64,000 bases of DNA, from NCBI GenBank assembly GCA_011503125.2, contig WWBZ02000016.1, forward strand, positions 1-64,000. Direction: 5' to 3'. A program made the translations under genes and the position numbers. Below the pieces are notes generated by a model, which saw only the letters and a list, made by a program, of their open reading frames with translations, was not told the origin of the DNA and searched no databases. Each line of letters begins with the position of its first letter. Position 1 is the first letter of the stretch. The DNA comes from Botryosphaeria dothidea (taxonomy: Eukaryota > Ascomycota > Dothideomycetes > Botryosphaeriales > Botryosphaeriaceae). This document shows, in pieces, positions 31,997 through 41,574 of the stretch.

Positions 31997-33049
31997 CTAC
32001 TACGGCCGGACCCGATTCTTAATTAACTTCTCGTCTATATACGGCTATAACGGCTAGTACCGCGTCTAATACTTCTCCGTTCTAATCGCCTATATCTATA
32101 TTAATACGCCCGCCCGCTTCGCTACGCTCTTCTAACTAATACGGGCTACGTCCTCTATCGCCTACTATACGGCTATCTCGATCGGCTCGTTTAAATCGTC
32201 TTCTTTCTCGCGGCCGGCTTTCTATTATCTTTTCTTCTTTTCGTTCTCTTCGCCGCCCGGCTTAACGATATACCGCGATAAATTCTCGCGGTTCTTACCG
32301 ACTAAATACTACTACTACTACGTTCGCTCTAACTACGAGTTCGTCTAATCTCTCTTAGCGTTCTAAATAATCGCGGCCGCTATCTTCTTAGCCTCTTCGA
32401 TTTATTTCTATATCTACTACTACGCCCGTATCTACGTATTTCTACTACCGTTATTACTACTACTACCGCCGCCTCCGCCGTCTTCGCCCGCTCTATTCTC
32501 TTTCTCTACCGGCTACCGTATCTCGAAATACTATAATCCGTACTAGCTCGTAAAAAATCGCTAGTAATATATCTACCTCGCTACTTCTTAAAACCGCCTC
32601 TCGAACTACTCGCTCTTACTTTTATCTAATCCGCTCTTCTATCTACCCGCCAACTATTAATACTTAATACGCTAATACTTCTTTATCGCCTTCTCGTTCC
32701 GGTAAACGTATCTATATCTATCGGGCTATAACTCGTATATTAACCCGTCCGCGTATATCGGCAACTTCGGGATCGGCCTATCGACGCCTACGGGCACCTC
32801 GAACTCCCTAGAAAACCTAATTAATCCGGGGAACTACCTAACCTCGTCCGCGATCGCCTCCGCGTCCTTACCGCTAATACTATAATATCTACCCTATAAA
32901 TACCTCTATACCTAATCCGGCTATACGGCGTACCGGTATTCTTTATATACCGCGACCCGATACTCGCCTAAATAATAAAAATACTCGGCTACTCGGGCGG
33001 CTATAATAACTTACGCTTATTATCCGCTATCTACTACTTACTATTCGCT

Positions 33050-33060
33050 ATCTATTCGCT
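33050..33060. repeat. Target-site duplication of LINE 2, left copy
   Basis: ATCTATTCGCT recurs at 35,663-35,673 after the (TCTA)n tail. The tail resembles the duplication, so its exact length is uncertain. Confidence 0.6.
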
Positions 33061-35662
33061 AAGGTAGGAGGACTGGGTAGTATACTAAACTATTGCTAAT
33101 AGCAAGAAGAGGCAGATTAGAAGAGATAGAATAAAAGCATGGCGTAGAATAGTAGCTAAGATTACTTCGGACCCATCTACACTCTGGAAGCTCTCAAAGT
33201 GGGTAAGAACAAGGGCACTAGAACCTCTAGCCCCACCTTAGTTCCCACCCCTCTAGGGAGCAGATGAATAACTATATTACGACAACCAGTCTAAGGCAGA
33301 AATCCTTACCAACTAGTTCTTCCTACCTCCCAGGGCCACCGACCTCTTAGATCTAGATGGGTGTATATACCTAGTGCTAGTAGAGATTCCCTAAGACCTT
33401 ACTGAAGAGTAGGTCCTCCACACTATTAAGAAGCTTCCCCCAGATAAGGCACCAGGCCCAGATAAGATTACCAACAGGTTCCTAAAGCAATGCGCTAAGA
33501 TACTAAGGGGACCCCTTACTAGGCTCTTCTAGGGATGCCTCGTACTTGGATACTACCCTAGGCAGTTTAAAAGCTCTATTACCGTAGTCCTTAGGAAACC
33601 ATAGAGGGACGACTATACTAAAGCTAAGTTATTTAGGCCGATTGCTTTACTTAATACGCTAGGGAAGCTACTTAAGAGGATTATAGCAGATAGAATCTTC
33701 CAGGCTACTAAAGTATACGGCCTACTCCCTAATATATAGATAGGAGCTAGGAGAAATAGATCCGCAGTAGCAGCTCTTGACCTGCTTATAGAACAGATCC
33801 ATACTATCTGGGTACAAGACCTAGGGCTGGTAGCTTTAGTCCTTAGCCTGGATATCTCGGGAGTATATGACCACGTATCTTATAGAAGGCTTCTCTACAA
33901 TATAAGGATAGCAAAACTCCCAGAATGGGTAGAAAGATTCACCCGATCCTTTCTATAGGACCGTACCACTCAGCTATCCTTCGGAGACCTTACTAGTCTA
34001 CCAATCTAGATCTTAACCGGGATTCCCTAGGGATCCTCACTATCGCCGATACTCTACCTATTCTTTGCTTCTAACCTACTTACATAGCTACGCAGGGGTA
34101 ATACCTTCCCCCTTAGATTCGTCGATAATACTAATATTCTAACCTTTAGTAGATCCATAGAATAGAACTATAGGATACTAGAGGGAGCATATTAAATTTG
34201 CGAGTACTGGGTAGCTACCTACGGGTTAGCTTTCTCGCCCGATAAGTATTACCTTACTTATTTTATAAGAAAACTAAGGAGATTTAATATGGCAGCAGGG
34301 ATCCGTATCCCTAGATTTACTAGATGCCCAGAGCCGACAATTAAGATTCTAGGAGTCCACGTAGATAACAAGCTTAGATGGGGACCCTATATTAGGGAAA
34401 CAGGAGCTAAGGCAATCAAACAGTACACATCTCTCTCTAGACTCGCAGCGTCTACCTGGGGAGCCTTATTTACTAAAGCCCGCTATATCTATACGGCCGT
34501 GGTAAGGCCAGTCCTCACCTACGGCTGTAGGGTATAGTATACCCTAGAGGGAATCCCAGGGTGGAGGAAAACAGCCATCCAGCCACTAAAGAAGATCCAA
34601 AACCAGTGCCTACGCACCATCTCAGGGGCGTATAAGTCAATCAGCACACAAACCTTAGAGCATGAGACAGGGATTCCCCCACTCTTACTACACCTAGACG
34701 AACTAGCACTAGCCTAGGCTATTAGAGCTAGGGATAGCCTAGTCGCGGCAGTAGTAGAGGAAACTTGCCAGAGTATTAAATAGATAGCTCGGGCTACTCT
34801 AAGTACTAGAGGCGCCGCTAGCCCTGCCAGAAGAACCCTGCTTAGAAAAAAGGCAAACTTACTCCTTAACTACTGCCCCTCTACCCACCAGAGTCTCTCG
34901 GAGCGAACGAAGCTACGCATAGTATATAGGAATAAGTGGAAGGAGAGATGGATAAAGTCTACTAGCCAGGGAAGATAAGATAAGCTAGTAGCCCAAAGCA
35001 CATAGTGGAACCCAAAAATCAGACAAATCCACAGCGAACTATCCAAGCCACAGAGTACACTCGCCACCCTACTACGTATAGAGCATATTGGACTGGAGGA
35101 CTTCCTCTCAAGGCGCAAGGTACTAGGGCACCCTAGTCCTGCCTGTCCATGCGGCTGGCATAGACAAACCCCAAAGCATATCCTCCTCTTCTGCCCCCAC
35201 TTCTAACAGGGCAGGGCACAGATGCTCCAAAGGGCAGGGACTACGGACTACTACTCCCTCCTCTCAACAAAGAAGGGGATCAAAGCAGTAATAGACTGGT
35301 TCTTACGCCTAGGGCTGCTCAAGCAATTTAGCCTGGCAAGGGAACTAATACAGGAAGACAACCAGGAAGAGGAACTAGGAGGACAACCAGGACCACCAGC
35401 ACCACCAGGACCCGGATAACTACGAGGATAAGGACTAAAGAGATAGGTCTAGCAGGTAAATATAGGGCTGCTATAGCAGCCGCTACTAGTAAGAAGGAAA
35501 AACAAGAACTAGTATAGGATAGCATGCCCAGAGAGAGAGGAGGGGTTTTTGCCAGGCGAAAAGGTTTTCCCCCTCGTGTAAAATAACTATAGATAGCCAG
35601 CCCCGCATAGACCCGTAAGGGAGCTATATCGGGAAGAAATGAATTTATCTATCTATCTATCT
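33061..35662 (+). mobile_element. 5'-truncated, RIP-damaged LINE (second family)
   Basis: A LINE lacking ORF1 and most of the endonuclease, ending in (TCTA)n. It is inserted in the second TLH copy just upstream of its coding region. It is of a different family from the LINE at 9.8-15.5 kb. Confidence 0.8.
33085..35419 (+). pseudogene. Degraded LINE reverse transcriptase
   Basis: The plus-strand frame reads KAPGPDKITNRFLKQ, FRPIALLNTLGKLL, LSLDISGVYDHVS, FVDNTNIL (catalytic DD changed to DN) and the thumb region GVHVDNKLRWGPYI. A C-terminal zinc-binding motif of the type CPC-H-C (CPCGWHRQTPKHILLFC) follows. Many TAG stops replace Trp or Gln. The longest clean stretches are 34,289-34,537 and 35,222-35,419. 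It is non-functional. Confidence 0.85.
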
Positions 35663-36071
35663 ATCTATTCGCTACTCGCTACTTTAATACTCTAATATAA
35701 AAAACACGTCTTATTTTCCCCTAACCGGCGTGTTCTTTCTACCTAACTACCCGCCCCTTATCGCTACTAAACTATCTAACTCGTCCCGGCTTTTCTGCGA
35801 TCTCGCGCGCCACGGCCGGTTGCACGTTCGCTCGCCCTCTACCTACCCGGCGACCCTACCCGTCTACCACCGCTCCGCTCGGGCTACTTTTATCCTATTA
35901 AATCTAATTCTAACTTACCCTAACTAGCAAATTACGCTCGAACGCGCGATCGGATGGACGTATCGTACGCGAAAAATCTAATCGCCCGACCGCGCTCTAC
36001 AATATATCTCGATCTCACGCGAATCCGACTTCTTTTTTCTAAATCTACCGTACCTAAATCTACCGTACCCG

Positions 36072-36088
36072 TAACCCTAACCCTAAAC
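36072..36088. repeat. Interstitial telomere-like repeat, second copy
   Basis: TAACCCTAACCCTAAAC, the same as at 18,449-18,465. Confidence 0.8.
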
Positions 36089-36107
36089 CTTAATTTTGTA
36101 TGGGCGC

Positions 36108-36135
36108 TGAATCCACCCTTATAACGGTGGATTCA
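36108..36135. repeat. 28-bp palindrome, copy B (inverted core)
   Basis: TGAATCCACC, core CTTATAAC, then GGTGGATTCA. The whole 28 bp is the exact reverse complement of copy A, while the sequence on both sides keeps the same orientation. Confidence 0.85.
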
Positions 36136-36169
36136 CACTTTTTGGTTTGGGATACGCTCTTCTAAGTCC

Positions 36170-36770
36170 TTAATTAAGTCCCTGCTCCTGTCAACGCTCG
36201 TCCTACCTTCCCTAAAGATATCCCGGTTTCTCTACGCGTTATTCTTAGCTAGGCATACGCTAGAGGAAGACAATCTTGCCTAAGATCCGATATCGATTTA
36301 CTAGTTATCCCTGAGAATGCTACGAACGCCCAAGTTGCTTACATCTTCTACTACTACGGTTTTAGCCAAGATAAAGCCTTCGCCCGACTCTAACCACTAG
36401 CCCCGAACCTCCCTACTAATATACCGGCTACTACGTCTACGGTATCTCCTTTAGAAACCCCTACTTCTCGTCCCCGTATCCCTAGGATATCGGATCTAGA
36501 ACCCTTTAAAGGAGAACGCACTCGGTTCTAGAACTTCGCTACGCAACTTCAACTTAAATTTGCCTCGGACCTATCTACCTTTGCAACGGATACAGCTAAG
36601 ATTACCTACGCTGGTTTATATCTTCGCGATGCGGCTAATACTTAGTTTATTCCTTACGTCTCTGCTTTAAACGGTTCCGTAGACTTCGATAACTATAAGT
36701 CCTTCTACCGAGCTCTTAAGGCCGCATTTGTATGAGGCAGCAAAGCCGAAATGATGGTATTGCTTTCAAC
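36170..36770 (+). pseudogene. RIP-damaged gypsy gag fragment
   Basis: The plus-strand frame reads ISDLEPFKGERTRF, FASDLSTFATDTAKITYAG and NYKSFYRALKAAF with TAG stops, typical of a Ty3-type Gag capsid region. It could be the missing 5' half of the gypsy element at 18.5-22.5 kb, since each fragment abuts a TLH upstream region. Confidence 0.6.
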
Positions 36771-37095
36771 TAAAAATCTATATACAAGGAGAAAGGAAAG
36801 AGAGTCTGGAAAGAGAGGGCGAAGGGTAAATATACCTAGTCGCTTAGCGCTGGGCCCGTGCCCTAGTACCTAACCGAGTTATCCTTGGTACAGCTAGGGC
36901 CTCTAGTTGCTATTAAGTATCTATCTAGTTGCCTAGGGTGGTAGCGCTTAAGGAGCCTAATATTAACCTCTAACGCTTTAGTAACCTTCTTTAGTTATAG
37001 AGAAACTTTCTATTTTAACTATTTAATACTAGTAGCTTAAGCTAGGCGACGGATAGGCGTATAAGAGTATATATACTTTTAGTGTTCTAAAGTAC
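36771..37095. other. Unassigned spacer
   Basis: No coding frame or repeat was recognised. It is AT-rich sequence with stop codons in all frames between the gag fragment and the Tc1/mariner element. Confidence 0.4.
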
Positions 37096-37097
37096 TA

Positions 37098-38439
37098 CAG
37101 TACTAGAATAAAAGTTCTCGCGCGGGCGCTTCCGGAGCGATAACCCTTATACCCTATTAATTTACTAATTCTTAACGCATACTTTCTAGCTCTTATACTA
37201 AGTTATTTTTAAGTTAAAATTAAGTAAGAAGAAGGATGCTAGTATTATTTCTTTGCTAATACTTAGTATACTAGCCCTCTACTACGATAACTACCTTATA
37301 CCTACGCTTTATACTATCTAATATAGAGTTAAATAAAGATTATAGTAAAGCCTCCTATACTTCCCGTAATACTTCTCCTAGCTTCTCTCTAATAAAATCT
37401 ACTAATCCGGTTAAGTATTTAAGCTCTAGATGTAATCCTAATACCTTAGACTTTAAATAAAACTAGATATATTTAATTGGATTTAAATCCGGGCTATAAG
37501 GTGGCTAATCTAATAGATTTATCCGCCTTCTTTTAAACTATTCCCTAACTTTTATTATAGTATAAATTAGAGTGTTATCCTGCATAAAAGTTATACCTCT
37601 TCTATATACTTTTAGTATATTTTCCTTAAGAACCTTAAGATAAGAGTTAGCTAGATAGCCACCTCTCTTAGCTAAAGGATCACGTACTATTACGTTTAAA
37701 GGAGACATTCCTCGTAAGCTATAAAAGCCTACCTATACCATGATGGATATATTTATTCCTTTTTTATATGGTTAGACTATTTGGAGGTCCTATTTTTAGC
37801 TAGGAGTGCGAAAGCACCACTCCCTTTTTTGGCCCTTTCCTCGCTCTACAAGCACTTATCTAACTAGATAATTTTCTTCCATTGCGTCTCGGTCCAGTCT
37901 ATATGCTCAAGTGCCCAGGTAAGTCGGATAGTAGCATGCTCCTCCGTAAGTTCCGGGCGGCCAGCTGCACGTCATTTCTTAATATTGTAGGTGTCCAAGA
38001 GTCGAGAGATGGTCCAGTCATGGCAGGTCACACCTGTGACTTCCCGGACCTCTTAGTACGTGAATTTTGGGTTGGCTCGCACCACGCGTAGAATATGTCG
38101 CTTATCGGTTTCTGAAAGATATTTTGGCCGGCCAGTCCGTAATTGGGAGCGCCCTTCGTTGCGTAATGGCGCGAGCTGCATAGTCGAGCGTACCGAAGAT
38201 TCAGGCACGCCCAGGTGCTTCTGGAACTAGGTAGGCTTCTTGCCAAGAGCCTTGTAGGCAAGTAAAATTCCTCGCTGATGTGGAGAGTAGTGTTGATTGG
38301 GAGTATGTGTACCAAAGAGCTCTTTGAGAGGAGTGCGTTGTGGTGCCATTTTTGTGGTGCGAAGATTGGAGGTGTGGGCGCTTGAGACGCGTTTTGACGC
38401 GTCTCGCTTAATCACGCGAGAACTTTTGTCAAGTGATTG
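37098..38439 (-). mobile_element. Degraded Tc1/mariner DNA transposon
   Basis: The element is bounded by TA at 37,096-37,097 and 38,440-38,441. Its inverted ends begin CAGTACTAG and CAATCACTT and share AAAAGTTCTCGCG. About 1.34 kb, the usual size for this superfamily, with one transposase frame on the minus strand. Confidence 0.75.
37262..38349 (-). pseudogene. Tc1/mariner transposase, RIP-damaged
   Basis: It starts MAPQRTPLKE at 38,349. A helix-turn-helix region follows (GRSQLRTGRPKYLSETDKRH), then VTCHDWTISRLLDTYNI. The first catalytic block appears as LDKCL where an SDE-type motif is expected. The later blocks are MQDNTLIY and PPYSPDLNPIKYIW. Stops (TAG, TAA, TGA) interrupt it from residue about 40 on. 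The missing acidic residue and the stops make it inactive. It may still be mobilised by a related transposase, since its ends are partly conserved. Confidence 0.85.
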
Positions 38440-38462
38440 TATAACGCGTATAAAGCCTATTC

Positions 38463-38712
38463 TGTTACGGTTTGAACCCTGAGGGTGCCTTGGATAGATC
38501 CTGCGGCGAGACCTTGGGTTGAGAGGATCCTGAAGCTCAATAAAGCTCAACAAGAAAACCCTGCAACTCGCTACCAGTAAAAGGGACTCTGAAGAGATAT
38601 ATAAGCAGCGCTATCTTACTCAAACCTTTCTTTCTTTTCTCTTTAGCTTAGTCTTCTCGTAGATAGTAATGCTACTGCATTTCCGCGAGTGCACCGGATG
38701 CAAGCCATCACA
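38463..38712 (+). mobile_element. Solo LTR X with TATTC target duplication
   Basis: It runs from TGTTACGGTTTGAACCC to AGCCATCACA and is flanked by TATTC at 38,458-38,462 and 38,713-38,717. A TATATAA-like box lies at about 38,598. An inverted copy lies at 38,951-39,522. Confidence 0.88.
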
Positions 38713-38731
38713 TATTCTAACGACGTTAGTT

Positions 38732-38915
38732 TGTTAGAGTCTAAAGCCTCAGGATCAAGCCTCAGAGGATCATCGGCAGGTCACGTGACGCCAAGCCTCC
38801 CTTGTATATAACTCTTCTCTTCCTTCTACGACTTCTCTTCTTTCTCTTTAAGTCTAGCTTAACGTACTTAGCGCAATAAACCTTTCAGCGATCATCCTGA
38901 GGTTGAGCCCTGACA
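38732..38915 (+). mobile_element. Solo LTR Z (184 bp) with TAGTT target duplication
   Basis: It runs from TGTTAGAGTCTAAAGCC to GAGCCCTGACA and is flanked by TAGTT at 38,727-38,731 and 38,916-38,920. It contains GTCACGTGAC (38,780-38,789). Confidence 0.85.
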
Positions 38916-38950
38916 TAGTTAATCTTATCTTAAGTTATTTATTTAGCTCT

Positions 38951-39522
38951 TGTAATGGCTTGTTGTTAGGATTCTAGTCTATAGACCCCTTACTTCTCTT
39001 TTACCTTTGTTGACTCAAAACCGAGATCTAGACTTACCTGCTTACAAATCAGGAAGCTAGTATTTTAGTTAGTTCTTTGTGTATATAAACCTCGCCCCCT
39101 CTGCTTCGTAGTTAGTTCTTTAGTCTAGCAACTTTGTATCCTCCTTGGACCACCTTGCCCTCCGCAGACTTACCTATGTCTCTCTGCCTTTCCCCTTATT
39201 CCTTGTCCCTCAAGCCTAGCCCCCTGTATTAGACCTTGCTGGTCCGAGCCCCTTGTACCCGTCTGCCTCTGCTTTATTACACTTGTATCCGGTGCACTCG
39301 CGGAAATATAGTGGCATTCTATCTACGAGAAGACTAAGCTAAAGAGAAAAGGAAGCAAGATTTAAGCAAGGTAGCGCTGCTTATATATCTCTCTAGAGTT
39401 CCTTTTACTAGTAGCGAGTTGCAAGGTTTTCTTGTTGGGCTTTATTAAGCTTCAGGGTCCTCTCAACCCAAGGTCTCGCCGCAGGATCCATCCAAGGCAC
39501 CCTCAGGGTTCAAACCGTAACA
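38951..39522 (-). mobile_element. Solo LTR X, inverted copy, interrupted by LTR Y
   Basis: The reverse complement of the 38,463-38,712 LTR, starting TGTAATGGCTTGT and ending CAAACCGTAACA. LTR Y is inserted 13 bp from its left edge. No matching 5-bp duplication was found (GCTCT versus TTTCC), so it may be a rearranged copy. Confidence 0.8.
38964..39281 (+). mobile_element. Solo LTR Y nested in LTR X, CTTGT target duplication
   Basis: 318 bp from TGTTAGGATTCTAG to CTTTATTACA, flanked by CTTGT at 38,959-38,963 and 39,282-39,286. It is the undamaged relative of the RIP-altered gypsy LTR at about 22,410-22,472 plus 30,492-30,817. Confidence 0.88.
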
Positions 39523-39525
39523 TTT

Positions 39526-39562
39526 CCATTCTATCCCGACTCTGTGAAGGCTGTGCCGTAAC
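39526..39562 (-). mobile_element. LTR terminal fragment next to the NRAMP gene
   Basis: The reverse complement reads TGTTACGGCACAGCCTTCACAG, close to the start of the chromovirus LTR (TGTTACGGCGCAGCCTCCAC). Only about 37 bp remain. Confidence 0.55.
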
Positions 39563-39575
39563 AGATGACAATCCA

Positions 39576-41574
39576 TCAACCCTTCCCCATCCCAATAAGC
39601 ACCAACAGTGTCACATTCATTACCACAATGATACCCCATATCACGATCGCTGCACCTGATGTGACCTTTGAATTCCCCATTTTCACCTCCTCCGCCTGCC
39701 CGCTCGCAGCACCACTAACCGTCCCAATCTCTGCCCTCCCAAACCCATCTCTGGGCAAGTCTTCGGCCGACACGGTCATGAACTTGTCGCGACACGTGAA
39801 GTAGATGAGCGGTGCGCTGACGAACGGTAGGATGACGCTGAGGCAGACCTGTGATGCAACAAGCGCGGCGGATAAGCCCTCCTTGCCGACGGCCCCCGCG
39901 ATGATGATGGACGGCGTGATGCTGATGGCACGTGTGACGAGCCGCCGGATCCAGGGCTTGACGGTCCAGCGCAGAGAGCCTTCGCTGACCATTTGGCCTG
40001 GTGGTTGAGTTTGTGTGCGTTAGCGTGTGTTCCTAAAGTAAGTGGGCGTGGGGGGGTGGGGGTGAAGAGGAGGGAAGCTTTACCAGCGATGGTACAAACT
40101 ATGCCGGCGCTGAGACCGGAGAGCAGCAGCGCGAGTGCAAATATTGTGCCCGCTGCGGGGGCGACTTGCTTAGACAGCAGGTCGTGAATGCCGAAAAGGT
40201 CGGCATCGCCGGCGCCAGGCGTGCTGAAGAGCGAGGCGCCGGCGACAATGAGGATGGCGGAGTTGACAAAGAGGGCGAAGGTGAAGAGGGAGATGGCCGT
40301 CTCGGTGACGGAGAATTTTAAGCACGTTTTGATCGCTTGAATGGAAGGGCGATCTTCTGTCGAGCCGAGTGATTCGGTGCTGGAGTTGTTGGGGGCTTTG
40401 CCGTTGGCCGCGTTGATTTGGTCGTCGAACTCTCTGAGGCGAGGCTGGACGAGGCCGGAGCCGAGATAGAGTGAGTGCGGCATGACTGTGGCGCCGAGGA
40501 TGCCGCAGGACTGGTACAGCCTGGCAACACTGTTAATACCGGACCCGCATGGCTTGAATTATTCCCGTGAGCAGAAATTACCCTTGTGACTGAACGACGG
40601 CTGAGCTTGGTAGATATCCTCTGATGACTTCACCAAAGCTGGAGTTGGTGATCAGGCTTAGCTGGAAGCAAAAGCACACAAACACCCCAAGGACCAAGAT
40701 CATGACAAAATATTCGAACAGGCGGACGGCTTTCGCTCCACCTTGAGGTTGGTAGAAGATCAGGATAACGAGGACATCGACGATACTAACAGCGCATCCT
40801 GCAACCAAAGGAACATTGCCCAAGACATTGAGAGCAATGGCCGTGCCGATAACCTACATGTTTGTCAGACCATCTACTAGTTGGAATGTAAGAAATCGAT
40901 GCATAACACTTACTTCAGCAACATCCGTAGCGACAATCGCAACCTCAGCAAGGACGTAGATGGTCACGTTGAGCCACTTGGGCAAGTGTTCTCTGCTGTT
41001 CTCAGCAAGATTCTTTCCAGTCACTGTCCCGAGCTTGACGCTGAGCGATTGTAAGAAGATGGCAAATATGTTGGACATGAGAATGACGAAGAGGAGGGCA
41101 AAGCGGAACGATGCACCCGCCGCGACATCCGTGGCATAGTTCCCTGTAGTTGTCAGGCATGTTAGTCCGACAGGGCTGTCATCTTGGCTTACCGGGATCG
41201 ATGTATGCAACAGCAACCATGAAGCCAGGCCCAATGAATTTCGCATATTGATAGAGAACGGCTTTGGTCTTCTCGAGGGTCTCGCGAAGCTTCTCCTTCC
41301 CGGACAGAGAAGCACGCGGTTTGTTAAAGGCAGCCGGTGCTTCCGCAATGTCGAATCTTGTGTGTGATTTCGAGGGTTCCTCTGCAGAGGGTCTTCCATT
41401 GCCAACGGCCAGCCGTTGAGCTGATGTGGTGTCGGGATCTTGCATCCTGCCGCCATCGTTGGGAGATAGGGTCGTGACAGTTCCGTTTGAGCGCGCCTCA
41501 GCATCTGATTGCAATGACGTCTCCTTTTCCCAGCCAGCTGGAAAGTCAGAAAATGTTCTTTGGCGCGGCTCCAT
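39576..41574 (-). CDS. NRAMP-family divalent metal transporter
   Basis: Five exons: 41,574-41,193, 41,143-40,914, 40,853-40,582, 40,520-40,084 and 39,997-39,576. All introns are GT-AG (49, 60, 61 and 86 bp), and the exons join to 580 residues. A hydrophilic N-terminus of about 110 residues precedes membrane helices carrying the two family signatures: DPGN in TM1 (residues 126-129) and MPHSLYLGS in TM6 (M308-H310). Both line the metal site in NRAMP proteins, which import Mn2+, Fe2+ and similar ions by proton symport. Yeast homologues are the Smf proteins. About ten helices are visible, the normal number being 10-12. The localisation (plasma or vacuolar membrane) cannot be decided. The gene is the first intact host gene from the telomere, and its stop codon is 13 bp from an LTR remnant. 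Confidence 0.92.

Larger units (their letters stand above)
30818..33060 (-). pseudogene. Second TLH copy: N-terminal (OrsD-like) part only, RIP-damaged
   Basis: Matches 16,230-18,060 of the first copy in the same orientation, including the equivalents of the CKEC region and the VPVGIDRPIPELP segment (near 32,780). Its 3' side stops at the gypsy LTR end (30,817), so no helicase motifs are present. A run of GAA-type codons (CTTCTT on this strand, about 31,310-31,345) encodes an acidic tract. It is interrupted by a solo LTR (31,519-31,996), and its 5' region is separated by a LINE (33,061-35,662). Confidence 0.8.
35674..36151 (-). promoter_or_regulatory. Upstream region of the second TLH copy
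   Basis: Parallel to 18,060-18,530 base for base apart from RIP-type differences. It contains the interstitial telomere repeat (36,072-36,088) and the second palindrome. The homology ends at about 36,151. Confidence 0.55.

Noticed and set aside
35328..35525. Val/Leu-rich minus-strand frame
   Set aside because: Antisense of Gly/Pro-rich repeat codons at the end of the degraded LINE.
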